Positions 1 through 8,898 of a DNA stretch of 64,000 bases are shown here, piece after piece (the first letter of the stretch is position 1; every line of letters begins with the position of its first letter). The DNA comes from JABDQA01 sp963759125. Its GTDB lineage: Bacteria; Desulfobacterota; Desulfobulbia; Desulfobulbales; Desulfocapsaceae. The DNA is taken from contig CAVWXN010000005.1 of the NCBI GenBank assembly GCA_963759125.1, positions 744,001 to 808,000 of the forward strand, written 5' to 3'. Below the pieces are notes generated by a model that worked only from the letters and a program-made list of their open reading frames with translations, was not told the origin of the DNA and did not search any database. Position numbers and translations under genes: made by a program.

Positions 1-81
1 TTTTCTTCTCAGACGGGTTTTGAGCGTTTCAATTCGAGATTCGTAATCGATCGTTACCGCTGTTCTAGGGCGTGGTGACAT
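1..81 (-). CDS. Partial hypothetical protein, N-terminal 27 residues
   Basis: An open frame reads off the left edge of the window from an ATG at 81, beginning MSPRPRTAVTIDYESRIETL. It starts one base after the TAA of the upstream 196-residue gene, a spacing typical of co-transcribed genes. No family can be recognised from 27 residues. The call rests on the open frame and the tight spacing only. Confidence 0.4.
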   Translation of the reverse strand, partial: MSPRPRTAVTIDYESRIETLKTRLRRK

Positions 82-82
82 T

Positions 83-673
83 TTAAATCCCGAAACGCTG
101 GCCGATCAGCTCTTTGCGCTGATCCAGGGCATCGTTGTACTGGTTGTTCAACTCAGCTGAAGTCCGGGACCATTCCTCCTGGTATTGCGGGTGCATGGTC
201 GGATTCAGTGCCATCTCATCATCTACCGCCAACCCCTGCTGTTGGAGCTGCATCTTGAGCTGATTGAGGATCGATTCGTCAAATTGCTGTTTCACCTGCT
301 CGCGGTGCTGCCCATATTGCTCGAGAATCTGTTTGAGTTCCGAGCAGATGGTTGCGATATCCGTGGAGTTGCCGCTGAGTTCCTGCAGGCCGTTGAGACT
401 GAGCAGGGTTTGCTCGGAAATCTCTTGATCACGGGGCAGCACAATATTTCTCAGCATTGTTCTCGCCATTCCGCCCCGAATGATCATCTGTTCTTCCGGA
501 GCTTTGCTTTTCAGCTGTTCCAGCAGATTTTCCCCTTCTCCGTTGAGATAGGCTGCCGCCATGCGCATCCCTTCATTTGCGAGAGCCTCGTCCCCGGAAC
601 TCTCTTCTGCTTCGGCGGCAAGCCGGGCTGCTCTTTCCATGACCATGTCTATGGTGCTTCTTATTTCTGCCAT
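83..673 (-). CDS. Hypothetical soluble helical protein (196 aa)
   Basis: I do not recognise this family. The protein is acidic, rich in Gln, Glu and Leu, with no signal peptide or membrane segment. Long stretches (about residues 100-150, and again near 165-190) look helical and possibly coiled-coil. The start is the ATG at 673; a further minus-strand gene begins one base after its stop, so the two probably form a short operon that leaves the window. It sits downstream of rsmB on the same strand but is separated from it by a 229-base gap holding a palindromic repeat. The long plus-strand frame over the same bases (185-838) has no family resemblance and is taken as a shadow. Confidence 0.65.
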   Translation of the reverse strand: MAEIRSTIDMVMERAARLAAEAEESSGDEALANEGMRMAAAYLNGEGENLLEQLKSKAPEEQMIIRGGMARTMLRNIVLPRDQEISEQTLLSLNGLQELSGNSTDIATICSELKQILEQYGQHREQVKQQFDESILNQLKMQLQQQGLAVDDEMALNPTMHPQYQEEWSRTSAELNNQYNDALDQRKELIGQRFGI

Positions 674-708
674 GATGTTTCAACTCTCAGTAGATGTTTA
701 GCTGCTGC

Positions 709-841
709 GTTACCCAGGGGCAAGAGTCCAATCCATCCCATCAGTAGGCGTTGTTCGCTGCGGTGGTTGCTCCCCGCGTTCGCCGGCTCATCACTGGCGC
801 CTAAACCGGCTGGGCGCCTTGGACTTATGTGGCAATGAATA
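709..841 (+). repeat. Dispersed palindromic repeat, copy A (degenerate left end)
   Basis: This stretch between the 196-residue gene and rsmB matches two other intergenic stretches (7370-7487 inverted, 24125-24255 direct). Shared blocks are AGTCCAATC near the left end, GGTTGCTC and CGCCGGCTC in the middle, and GGCGCCTTGGACTTATGT at the right. The right end (822-841) is a copy of the terminal inverted repeat; the left end is poorly conserved. No open frame of coding character lies in it. It looks like a non-autonomous MITE/REP-like element. Confidence 0.75.
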
Positions 842-902
842 TCGATAAAATAAGACCGAATGTACTCCAGGATAATGGCGACCGTAAAGAAAAAACGAAT
901 TA

Positions 903-2246
903 TCACTTTTTGCTCAAGCGAGCACAGAAAAAACCATCGATACCCCAATCTGGCAGCGGGGCAAAATAGCCGTTACGGATCAGGTTTTTACACGAGGGCG
1001 GAAGTATTTCGCCACAATCGGTTCGGGTAAAGTCAGGATTGGCGGTTAAAAACTGCTCGACCACACTTGTATTTTCCTCAGCTTCGATGGAGCAGGTGGC
1101 ATACACCATGATTCCACCGGGAGAGAGCAGTTGAGCGGCCAGATTCAGCAACTCGATTTGCCTGGCGTGATTGGCGAGTAATTCATCCTCGCGTCTGTTC
1201 CAGCGAATTTCAGGGTTTTTGCCTATGACTCCGGTTCCCGAACAGGGGGCATCAATGAGCAGACGATCAAAAGCGGCGGGTCCGGTCCCGGCGAACTCTT
1301 GCAGACTCTGGTTACAGGTAATCACCCGGCAGTGGTGGTGCCGGTTCTGGAGGTTCTGCTCAAGCAGTCGGTAGCGGCGCGGGTCCGGTTCGACAGCGGT
1401 CAGCTTGCTTGTTTCGCTGTTCAGAAGAGACGCCAGGTGGGTGGTTTTCCCACCCACCCCGGCACAGCCATCCAGACAGGAGAGGCCAGGGGGAAATGGG
1501 GCCAGCAACAGTGAGGCGAGTTGGGAAGCCTGGCCCTGTACCTGGACGATGCCCTGGTCTATGCCGATGATATCATTTGTCTTTCCGCGGTATGTGGGGA
1601 GAATTAGACAATTCGGGGCGTAGCTGCCATTGACCGCTTCGATGCCTTGGCTGGTGAGTTTTTGGCGCAGTCGTGCTTGATCTTCGCCTGAGTCGGTCCT
1701 GAGACAGAGCAGAGGTTCGAGGTTGTTGTGACGGCAGATCCTTATCATCTCGTCTCTGCCATACTGTTTTTGCCAGCGGTCGGTCAGCCAGGGCGGATGG
1801 TTTAATACCGGCCGACCGGCGGCGTCTGACTCCCCCGGTCCGGGCAGGTCAGTTTTCCGGCGGATTGATTCCCGCAATAGGCCGTTAACGAATCCCTGCA
1901 CCTGAGTAGGAAATCTTTTGCTTTTCACCGCCTTCACCGTTTCGTTCACTGCGGCAGAGGGGGGGATTCTGTCGAGAAAAAAAATCTGAAACAGGCCGCT
2001 GCGCAGGGCCTGAAGAACAAACGGTTTCGTTTTATTCAGCGGTTGTCGGCACAACAGCTCGAGTAGATAATCCAGATAGTCTCGGTTTCTCAGGACCCCG
2101 TAGACTATCTTCCTGGTCAGTTGCCTGTCTTTTGGTTCGAGATCTGTGGAGCGATCGATCTTCTCGAAAAATACGGATACCGGTAGCCTTGTTTTGTCTA
2201 GTTCGCAAAGAATTGTAATCGCGGCGATCCGTGGATTAGCTCTCAT
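903..2246 (-). CDS. rsmB: 16S rRNA (cytosine-967-C5)-methyltransferase RsmB
   Basis: SAM-dependent enzyme that makes m5C967 in 16S rRNA. The N-terminal ~140 residues form the NusB-like RNA-binding domain (PKDRQLTRKIVYGVLRNR). The C-terminal Rossmann methyltransferase domain has a glycine-rich SAM loop (LDGCAGVGGKTTHL) and both catalytic cysteine motifs, DAPCSGTG (Cys near residue 335) and YATCS (Cys near 385). Length of 447 residues is normal for the family. The open frame begins seven codons earlier with TTG (2267); I prefer the ATG at 2246 because family members start about here, although no strong ribosome binding site is visible. It is divergent from the amino-acid binding protein at 2499. 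Confidence 0.95.
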   Translation of the reverse strand: MRANPRIAAITILCELDKTRLPVSVFFEKIDRSTDLEPKDRQLTRKIVYGVLRNRDYLDYLLELLCRQPLNKTKPFVLQALRSGLFQIFFLDRIPPSAAVNETVKAVKSKRFPTQVQGFVNGLLRESIRRKTDLPGPGESDAAGRPVLNHPPWLTDRWQKQYGRDEMIRICRHNNLEPLLCLRTDSGEDQARLRQKLTSQGIEAVNGSYAPNCLILPTYRGKTNDIIGIDQGIVQVQGQASQLASLLLAPFPPGLSCLDGCAGVGGKTTHLASLLNSETSKLTAVEPDPRRYRLLEQNLQNRHHHCRVITCNQSLQEFAGTGPAAFDRLLIDAPCSGTGVIGKNPEIRWNRREDELLANHARQIELLNLAAQLLSPGGIMVYATCSIEAEENTSVVEQFLTANPDFTRTDCGEILPPSCKNLIRNGYFAPLPDWGIDGFFCARLSKK

Positions 2247-2498
2247 ACAGATGGTTCTGAAAGTCAAATTGTGAGTGAAGTGAAAGGTGCCGCTGATGTT
2301 GGCTTCGACAGTCTTCTTCGCTCCTTATGCAAAGTGGGCAGGACATTGGTGGTCCAGTATAATCATTAATTGGAGATACGGCGAGCACCCCATCGACAAC
2401 CAGCATCAGAAAATGGCCGCTGCTTCTGGACAGCAGTCCTTCTTGCTGTTAAGTTTAGCAGTGGACAAAAATGAGTCACAGGTAGGAGATTCGGGTAA

Positions 2499-3536
2499 AT
2501 GATGAGGATGGGAAACCGAGGCCGCACTGTGCGGCTGGTCATCGCGGCAGCACTCACGCTGCTGCTGTCGGAGGTTGCGGCATCGGCATTTACGCTGGAA
2601 CAGGTGCGACTCCGTGATGAATTGCTCTGCGGGGTGTCGTCCGATCTGCCCGGATTTTCAAAAGCCGACCCGGAGGGCACCTGGCAAGGTCTCAATGTCG
2701 ATATCTGCCGAGCCGTAGCCGCCGCCATTTTTGGCGACGGTAGCAAGGTCAGGTTTGTGCCGCTCAATAAAAATGACTCTATCACGTCGATACTCTCCGG
2801 TGAAGTCGATCTTCTGTCGATGAATATGGAGTGGAACCTGAGTTATGACACCTCCGTCGGTATCGATTTCTGCGGCGTCAGTTTTTATGACGGTGAGGGA
2901 TTTATGGTGCCGGTGGAAGAAGGGGTTAGCAGTGTGCTGGAGCTTGACAACAGCTCCATCTGCCGTGACCCTGAGGATCCTGAGTACGGTGAACTCGAGG
3001 ACTTTTTTTCAAGCCACAACCTGGTATACAGGAATGTTGAGTTCAATGGTCCGGATGGTTTTTTCGATGCCGTCCAGTCGGGCCAGTGTAAGGTGGTTAG
3101 CGGCAACCTGTCGCGGTTGCTTTTTCTGCGGATGCAGTTAGCGAAGCCCGAAAATTTCCGGATCCTCCCGGAAACTGTTACCAGAAGACCGCTGGGGCCG
3201 GCGGTACGTCAAGGCGATGACGGCTGGTTCAATATCATCCGCTGGGTTCTATTCATCCTTAAAATTTCAGAAGACGAAGGTTTGACCTCTGCCAATATCG
3301 AGGCCATGAAAGCAAGTACCAACCCTGCTATCAGGAAGTTGCTCGGTCTCGAAGGCATTAAAGGAAAAGGGCTCGGACTGTCCGATGACTGGGTACTCCG
3401 GGTTATCAACCAGGTCGGTAATTATGGTGAAATTTTCGAACGTAACCTCGGCAGCGGCTCGCCAATAAATACCGAGCGTAATCTCAACAAGCTCTGGAGC
3501 CGTGGCGGGCTCCATTATGGTCCTGCCGTCAACTGA
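2499..3536 (+). CDS. Periplasmic amino-acid ABC transporter substrate-binding protein (AapJ-like, SBP_bac_3)
   Basis: Secreted solute-binding protein of the general L-amino-acid (AapJ/BztA) type. A signal peptide covers about residues 1-30 (RLVIAAALTLLLSEVAASAF). The mature part has family hallmarks: CGVSSDLPGFS, GLNVDICRAVAAAIFGD and the SILSGEVDLLSMNMEWNLS region that lines the ligand site. Length (345 aa) matches AapJ. The start ATG follows GGAG at a good distance. No permease or ATPase genes adjoin it; downstream there is only a truncated amidotransferase fragment, so this binding protein is orphaned here. The ligand is not assignable from sequence. Confidence 0.9.
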   Translation: MMRMGNRGRTVRLVIAAALTLLLSEVAASAFTLEQVRLRDELLCGVSSDLPGFSKADPEGTWQGLNVDICRAVAAAIFGDGSKVRFVPLNKNDSITSILSGEVDLLSMNMEWNLSYDTSVGIDFCGVSFYDGEGFMVPVEEGVSSVLELDNSSICRDPEDPEYGELEDFFSSHNLVYRNVEFNGPDGFFDAVQSGQCKVVSGNLSRLLFLRMQLAKPENFRILPETVTRRPLGPAVRQGDDGWFNIIRWVLFILKISEDEGLTSANIEAMKASTNPAIRKLLGLEGIKGKGLGLSDDWVLRVINQVGNYGEIFERNLGSGSPINTERNLNKLWSRGGLHYGPAVN

Positions 3537-3555
3537 CCCCCGTCCCTTTACAAAA

Positions 3556-3795
3556 ATGCATATTCACTGGCTGCAGCGCGTCCCTTTTGAGGGGCGTGGC
3601 ATGATAAGCAGATGGGCTGCCCAACGAGTTTACACTCTGAGCTGCACGAGATTCTGGGCCGCTGATGAACTGCCGGAACCTGACGCGACTGATATGCTCG
3701 TGATTATGGAAGGACCGATGGGGGTCCATGATGAACGGATCTATCCGTGGCTGGTGAAGGAGAAGAAGTTTATCCGCCGGGCAGCGAAAAACTGA
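3556..3795 (+). pseudogene. Truncated class I glutamine amidotransferase (GMP-synthase-like)
   Basis: The 79 residues beginning MHIHWLQRVPFEGRGMISRW match the N-terminus of GATase1-family proteins of about 230 residues, including the VIMEGPMGVHDERIYPWL block that precedes the catalytic cysteine loop. The frame then stops (FIRRAAKN) and the catalytic Cys-His-Glu portion is absent. No continuation appears in other frames before the convergent protease gene begins at 3804, so this is a 3' deletion rather than a single frameshift. The frame opens upstream at 3502, but the ATG at 3556 fits the family start. Confidence 0.75.
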
Positions 3796-3803
3796 AACTA
3801 TTC

Positions 3804-6722
3804 TCAGAGTTCCAAAATCGAATCGAATAGATCGCTGTCAGCCTCAATTTTTGCCCGATTGCCGATGATAGCCCGGTACCGATTCTCTGTCATTACCCCC
3901 ATCTGAGCAGCGAATGATCGCAGGTCCTCAATGGTGGTGGCGGTGATTTCCTGCAGTCGCTGTCTTTTTTGTTCGGGGGTGATCCCGCACAAATACTCGT
4001 TTCGTGCGGTTATACCTTTGGCGGCAGCGCTCTGATGGGGATCAAAATTCCCATATGTGCCGATGATCAGCTGCTCGAGAGCCGGTCGGGAGAGTTGTAT
4101 GTCCGAGACCACCTGGGGAAGTCGATCGTAGGCTTCATAAGTTTTCCTGACCTGGGGGTCGCGATAACTTATCATCGCCAGGTTGCCGGTGATCGAGCTG
4201 AACTGGATGAAACAGCCATAGGCACCGCCGATCTGGCGGACACTGTTCCACAGATAGTCACGGGAGAGGTAGGTTTTAAGGACTTCAAAAGAGCCTTTGT
4301 AGCCGCTGCCCGACTCGAACAGATTGCCACCCTGGACCGCGAAGACAACTTCGGCGGCGGTAATGAAGGCCTCGTTGCGCGCAGATTCGAGAGCAGGTGG
4401 AAGACTAGTTTCACGAGACTGATCGGGAAGCGCGTCGACAAAACGCTGGCCGACGGTCTTGAAGCGCTCGATTTCTGCGTTCTCTCCGGTAAAGGAGATA
4501 ACCATATTGGCCCGGTTGAGCACTATCCGAGCCGTCTGCTCGAGCAGGGCCAGAAATGACTCTTCCTGGCTCTGAAAATTGAGGGCCAGCTCTTTGAGGA
4601 TGCGGTAGGCGGTAACACCGCTGTATTGCTCCTGATATCTGCCTGCCGGGCTGAGGTGTGAAAAAACGCGAGTCGATGCCAGCCCATAGCCCTCGCTCTG
4701 GGCACTGTGTTCAGCCCAGGCAAATTCCCGCCGAACGATTTCAGCAATGCGAACCCGATCTCGCAGAGATAAATCGGAGAAAAGTTCGGTGAGGAGATCG
4801 ATCCCTCTTTCCAGATATTCCGGCAACATCTTTGCGTTGATCCACAATATGGGCCTCACCGACTCCGGCTTGCCGAAGGTCGTATAGGTGTTGATCGAAT
4901 GGTTAAGGCCGCCGGTGCAGGTTGCGATTTCTTTGGCAAACTGCATATAGTCGAGCCGACTGGTGCCAATTTCAGTGATGATCGTGCCAAAAATATCGAG
5001 CATGGGAAGATAGTCGGCGGGCAGGCTGGAGAGATCGAAACCAATGTCTAGATAGGAAATGCGATGGGTCGGCAGTTCGTTGATAAGGGTCTGCCGGCCA
5101 AACAGCTCTTCAGGCCTGGTTGTGTGAAATTCAACTTTGTCTGGCAGATCACCCAGTTTTAGCTGCGGAAGTCTGGCCAGGGTTTCATCGTCATTGGCCT
5201 GTTGCTGTCTTGCTATGAGTTCGTTGGTACGCGCCACCAGTGATTCAAGGGCCTCGGATTCCAGTCCGCTCTCGTATTTATCGATGCGCTCCTGCTCTTG
5301 CAGTGCCGTCCGCCTGATTTTCTCGGGATCGGGCTCAAGCACTACGGTTACCGTTGCCGGGTTGTCAACCAGGTAAGCTTCAATCAGTTCTTCGAAGTAA
5401 CCTTCATTCAGAGCCTTTTCACGGATAGATCTGAGCACCTCTTCGGTCTGCAGTGCTTCGAATGGGTCGGTGCCGTATTTGAAGGCGGCCAGGGATTTGC
5501 TGAGCAGATCGAGGCCGCGCTGGGCCTTGCTCGCATCCTCGCGGACACCAAACTCATATTTGTTCAGTTCGGCCACCAGCAGATCCTGGGCCAGGCCCGA
5601 TTTGACCAAGTCTTCCAAGGCCTGTTGATACAACGAGGTAAAGGTCTGCAGATGTTTTTTTTCACTGCCCACCAGATAGGTGATCATCACCGTATTGAAA
5701 CATGAGGAAGACAGATAGAGGCCACCAAAATCCTTGCAGATCCCGCTGGAGAGAATTTTGTTCTTGAGCGGTGATCCATCCGAGTTGAAAAGGATGTTGG
5801 CGATGATCTGGAAGGCTCCGTTCTGCTCCCGGTCAGCCACCGTCCCGACATGAGTCCCGACTGCCAGGTAGGTACGATCGTCCAGGTCGGCCGATTCGAC
5901 ACCGTAGCAGTCATCAATGGTCACCGGACTTTTGATCATGGCCCCAAGGTCGACCTGGGATCGCTCTTCCCTGGATTGATAACGGCTGAGAAAACGGTCA
6001 TTGAGAAAATTGAGCTCATCTTCCAGTGGGGCGTCCCCATAGACAAAAAGGGTGCAGTTGCTGGGGTGATAATGATTCCGATGGAAGTCGCAGAATTGTT
6101 CATAGCTGAGATCGGGGATGACACTGGGGTCTCCACCGGACTCATGGGCATAGGTGGATCCAGGCATCAGGCCACCGAAGATATGATGGAATATGAGCCT
6201 GATCGGATCCGAGAAGGCCCCTTTCATTTCATTGAATACCACGCCCTGAAACTGCAGTGGACTCTGCAGGCTTTCCTTGTGATAGTGCCAGCCCTCTTGC
6301 TCGAAGGTTTCGGGATCAAGCAGCGGATTAAAAACCACGTCGCAATAGACATCCATCAGGTTGAAGTATTCCTTCAGATTGCGTGTGGCGAAGGGGTAGT
6401 AGGTAATGTCAGACCCGGTCATGGCGTTCAGAAAGGTCATCAATCCACCTTTATTCATTTCGCCAAACACGTCTTTGACCGGATATTTCTGCGACCCCAT
6501 CAGTACCGAATGCTCGAGAATATGGGCCACTCCCGTGGAGTCAGTCGGGGTGGTGTTGAAAGCTGCCGCAAAGGTCTTGTTGGTGTCGCTGTTTTTTATG
6601 GCGACCAGCGGGCAGCCAAGCGCCAGGTGTTCGAACAGGTGAACATCAGAGCCTATCTCTTCGATGTATTCGTGGCGTTGCAGCTTAAAGCCGGCGATGG
6701 ATGATTCCATAGTGTTCTGCAT
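3804..6722 (-). CDS. M16C zinc metalloprotease, presequence-protease (PreP) type
   Basis: Large inverzincin-family peptidase predicted to degrade short unfolded peptides inside a closed two-half chamber. The inverted zinc motif HxxEH is present as H67-I-L-E70-H71, followed by the family segment SVLMGSQKYPVKDVF. The central M16C-associated region and an inactive C-terminal M16 half follow. The length of 972 residues is normal for PreP/CYM1 proteins. No signal peptide is evident, so it should be cytosolic. The start at 6722 is preceded by GAGAAG. It lies 32 bases downstream of dtd on the same strand and is probably co-transcribed with it. Confidence 0.95.
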   Translation of the reverse strand: MQNTMESSIAGFKLQRHEYIEEIGSDVHLFEHLALGCPLVAIKNSDTNKTFAAAFNTTPTDSTGVAHILEHSVLMGSQKYPVKDVFGEMNKGGLMTFLNAMTGSDITYYPFATRNLKEYFNLMDVYCDVVFNPLLDPETFEQEGWHYHKESLQSPLQFQGVVFNEMKGAFSDPIRLIFHHIFGGLMPGSTYAHESGGDPSVIPDLSYEQFCDFHRNHYHPSNCTLFVYGDAPLEDELNFLNDRFLSRYQSREERSQVDLGAMIKSPVTIDDCYGVESADLDDRTYLAVGTHVGTVADREQNGAFQIIANILFNSDGSPLKNKILSSGICKDFGGLYLSSSCFNTVMITYLVGSEKKHLQTFTSLYQQALEDLVKSGLAQDLLVAELNKYEFGVREDASKAQRGLDLLSKSLAAFKYGTDPFEALQTEEVLRSIREKALNEGYFEELIEAYLVDNPATVTVVLEPDPEKIRRTALQEQERIDKYESGLESEALESLVARTNELIARQQQANDDETLARLPQLKLGDLPDKVEFHTTRPEELFGRQTLINELPTHRISYLDIGFDLSSLPADYLPMLDIFGTIITEIGTSRLDYMQFAKEIATCTGGLNHSINTYTTFGKPESVRPILWINAKMLPEYLERGIDLLTELFSDLSLRDRVRIAEIVRREFAWAEHSAQSEGYGLASTRVFSHLSPAGRYQEQYSGVTAYRILKELALNFQSQEESFLALLEQTARIVLNRANMVISFTGENAEIERFKTVGQRFVDALPDQSRETSLPPALESARNEAFITAAEVVFAVQGGNLFESGSGYKGSFEVLKTYLSRDYLWNSVRQIGGAYGCFIQFSSITGNLAMISYRDPQVRKTYEAYDRLPQVVSDIQLSRPALEQLIIGTYGNFDPHQSAAAKGITARNEYLCGITPEQKRQRLQEITATTIEDLRSFAAQMGVMTENRYRAIIGNRAKIEADSDLFDSILEL

Positions 6723-6754
6723 GACTGTCTTCTCAGGTTTGTCGGTTGAGCGGC

Positions 6755-7204
6755 TCAGAATAATTTGTCGGAATCGAGCAGCAGGGTAACCGGGCCACTG
6801 TTGGTGATGCTTACTTCCATAATCGCCTGGAATCGGCCCGATGCAACTTTGATTCCGTGATTCTTCACCAGTTCGATGAAATAATGGTAAACTGGTTCAG
6901 CCTTTTCAGGCGGAGCTGCAGTCGAGTAGCCTGGCCGCCGGCCCTTTCTGCAGTCCCCGTAAAGGGTGAATTGCGAGACAATAAGCATCTCTTTACCGAT
7001 ATCGACCAGGGAGCGGTTCATTTTACCGCCTTCATCAGCAAATATTCTCAGGTTGACTATTTTATCTGCCATCCAGCGGGCTTCTTGGTCGCCGTCATCT
7101 GTATGGATCCCCAGCAGAACGACAAGGCCGTCACCAATTGACCCGACTGTTTGGTCCTGCACCAAGACGGCTGCCCGGGAAACTCTCTGCACTACAGCTC
7201 TCAT
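6755..7204 (-). CDS. dtd: D-aminoacyl-tRNA deacylase
   Basis: Chiral proofreading enzyme that removes D-amino acids (and glycine from tRNA-Ala) from mischarged tRNAs. It begins MRAVVQRVSRAAV, and carries the two signature motifs: SQFTLYGD around residue 77 and the cross-subunit Gly-cisPro motif NSGPVT near the C-terminus. Length of 149 residues is exactly that of bacterial DTD. It precedes the M16C protease on the same strand. Upstream, 306 bases separate it from the divergent VOC gene; that gap holds palindromic repeat copy B. Confidence 0.97.
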   Translation of the reverse strand: MRAVVQRVSRAAVLVQDQTVGSIGDGLVVLLGIHTDDGDQEARWMADKIVNLRIFADEGGKMNRSLVDIGKEMLIVSQFTLYGDCRKGRRPGYSTAAPPEKAEPVYHYFIELVKNHGIKVASGRFQAIMEVSITNSGPVTLLLDSDKLF

Positions 7205-7369
7205 GACTATGGCTCGTCCTATTTTTGGGGTGGTGAGGTAGGATTAGAAAACGAAGGGTTCAAAACATCTTCCTACCCAATAGCGACGAGGCTGTCAATC
7301 TCGGCATCGGTCAACTTGGGGGTGCTTGTTGTTTGCTAAGCAGACGAGTAAGATTGGATCTGAACTAAC

Positions 7370-7487
7370 TATACATGGCGTCATATGTTCAAGGCGCCCA
7401 TTCCGGCAAGGCGCGAGCGAGGAGCCGGCGGAGGTTGTGAGCAACCACCGCCTGATGGGATTGATTGGACTTGTGACGCTGTGTATA
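7370..7487 (-). repeat. Dispersed palindromic repeat, copy B (inverted relative to A and C)
   Basis: On the minus strand this 118-base stretch reads with the same block order as copies A and C: AAGTCCAATC, then GGTGGTTGCTCACAACCT, GCCGGCTCCTC, CGCCTTGCC and GGGCGCCTT. Its ends are inverted repeats of each other starting TATAC. It ends 23 bases before the VOC gene start, so it forms most of that gene's upstream region. The remaining 165 bases of the gap (7205-7369) show nothing I can identify. Confidence 0.8.
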
Positions 7488-7510
7488 ACGACCATCCGGA
7501 GATAAAAGAC

Positions 7511-7891
7511 ATGCGGATTCAGGCGCTTGATCATTTTGTTTTGACAGTAAAGGATATTGCCGCAACCTGCGAGTTCTATCGCCGGGTTCTCGGACTCGAG
7601 GTCATTACCTTCGGTGACAAGCGAAAAAGTCTGAAACTCGGCAATCAGAAAATTTATCTACACCAGTCCGGTGCAGAGTTTCAACCATGTGCCAGGCGTC
7701 CAACAACTGGTTCGGCGGATCTCTGCTTTATTGCCGAAACTCCAATCGAGACCCTGGTCGAACGCCTGCTTAGGTGCGGTGTTTCGGTGGAGGAGGGGCC
7801 TGTGCAACGAAACGGTGCCAGGGGGCCGATAGTCTCGGTGTATATCCGCGATCCAGACGGTAATTTGATCGAGCTTAGCAATTACCTGTAG
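7511..7891 (+). CDS. VOC-family (glyoxalase/bleomycin-resistance/dioxygenase fold) protein
   Basis: Small metalloenzyme-fold protein of 126 residues, beginning MRIQALDHFVLTVKDIAATC, with the paired beta-alpha-beta-beta-beta pattern of the VOC superfamily. Candidate metal ligands are His8 (LDHFVL), a central His and the C-terminal Glu in DPDGNLIELSNYL. Closest in look to the virulence-protein/glyoxalase-I-like subgroup; the substrate cannot be told. The frame is open from 7385, but the upstream part is repeat copy B, and the ATG at 7511 has GGAG at 7498-7501 before it, so I place the start here. Confidence 0.88.
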   Translation: MRIQALDHFVLTVKDIAATCEFYRRVLGLEVITFGDKRKSLKLGNQKIYLHQSGAEFQPCARRPTTGSADLCFIAETPIETLVERLLRCGVSVEEGPVQRNGARGPIVSVYIRDPDGNLIELSNYL

Positions 7892-7949
7892 TTGCCTTTA
7901 AAATTGATTATTCACTCCAGTCAGGAAGAAAGGGGCTGCGGCTGCACCA

Positions 7950-8699
7950 CTAGGGAGTGCTGAATTGGACCAGGACAGCGGTTATATTGTCTTTGCCTCC
8001 ATTGCTGTTGGCCTGGTCAATTAACATGGTCGCTTTGATCTCGGGAACCAACTCGTAAGAAAGAATTTCCACCAGCTGTTCCTTGGCCACCATCGAAGAC
8101 AGACCGTCGGTGCAGAGCAAAAAGACGTCGCCGGACTGTATGTCGCTGCCGATCATGTCGACTTCCAGCTTCTCACCACTGCCGACCACCCTGAGGATAA
8201 GGTTTTTCAGGGCATGGTTGTCAACCTGTTCCTGGCTGATTATGCCAAGATCAGCCTGTTCCTGTACAAATGAATGATCGGTGGTGAGCTGGACGAGCTC
8301 CGAGTTGCGCAGCCGATAGGTCCTGCTGTCGCCGACATGGCCAATGACGATGCGGTTGTTCTGGAAGACCAGCAGTTCAGCAGTGCACCCCATGCCTTTG
8401 TGCGAGGGCTCCTGGTCGACATGGGACAAGATTCGCTCATGGGCTGATTGAAAACATTCTACAACCAGCTCGTTTAAAGAGTCATCGGTAAGGCAGTGTT
8501 TCGGAGTGGCGGAGAAAAGTTCGACAACCGTATCCCGAAAAAAGGCGCTCGCCAGTTCTCCGGCAGCTTCGCCCCCCATACCGTCGGCTACCAGGAAGTA
8601 GCCATCATCATTATTGACAAGACAGGCATCCTCATTATAAGAACGTACTAATCCCCTGTCACTTTCACAACAAGCGCTGACTTGAAAGGCTGGTTTCAT
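7950..8699 (-). CDS. PP2C-type serine/threonine protein phosphatase (Stp1-like)
   Basis: Metal-dependent phosphatase that reverses Ser/Thr kinase signalling. All PP2C motifs are present in order: RSYNEDACL, VADGMGGEAAGELAS, GHVGDSRTYRLR, LCTDGLSSMV and GGKDNITAVLVQ; the conserved Asp residues bind the two Mn/Mg ions. Length of 249 residues fits bacterial Stp/PrpC. No membrane segment. It is divergent from the transmembrane Ser/Thr kinase at 8899, with a 199-base shared upstream region, and an FHA protein follows the kinase; the three likely act in one circuit. Confidence 0.95.
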   Translation of the reverse strand: MKPAFQVSACCESDRGLVRSYNEDACLVNNDDGYFLVADGMGGEAAGELASAFFRDTVVELFSATPKHCLTDDSLNELVVECFQSAHERILSHVDQEPSHKGMGCTAELLVFQNNRIVIGHVGDSRTYRLRNSELVQLTTDHSFVQEQADLGIISQEQVDNHALKNLILRVVGSGEKLEVDMIGSDIQSGDVFLLCTDGLSSMVAKEQLVEILSYELVPEIKATMLIDQANSNGGKDNITAVLVQFSTP

Positions 8700-8772
8700 T
8701 GTCCGGGGTTATCAGATCAGCAGGTGTTGCGCCGCAATTTGAAATTTGAGTGTATAAGATTGAAAACGTTGT

Positions 8773-8794
8773 TATTATCGACGAAATGATAATA
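8773..8794. promoter_or_regulatory. Inverted repeat between phosphatase and kinase genes
   Basis: TATTATC (8773-8779) and GATAATA (8788-8794) form a perfect 7-base inverted repeat with an 8-base spacer in the shared upstream region of the divergent phosphatase and kinase genes. It could be an operator or half-sites of a dimeric regulator. The sequence is AT-rich, so chance is possible. Confidence 0.25.
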
Positions 8795-8898
8795 GAAATG
8801 GATGATGCGGGCAATCATTTTATACACTGTTTCACCCGGGTGACCATGACCGACTGGATTGGGAGCGCGCCTTCCTCCTGGCATCGGCGGAGTAGCGG

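Noticed and set aside
185..838. Long plus-strand open frame of 217 codons
   Set aside because: It lies opposite the 196-residue gene and runs into the palindromic repeat; no family resemblance or ribosome binding site.
661..948. Minus-strand frame of 95 codons between rsmB and the hypothetical gene
   Set aside because: It is made mostly of palindromic repeat copy A and the rsmB 3' end.
5850..6704. Plus-strand frame of 284 codons opposite the M16C protease
   Set aside because: Shadow of a strongly conserved gene; no recognisable motif.
7260..7345. Short minus-strand frame ending STPKLTDAEIDSLVAIG before a stop
   Set aside because: Looks like the tail of a soluble protein but has no start and only about 20 codons; may be a gene remnant, not enough to call.
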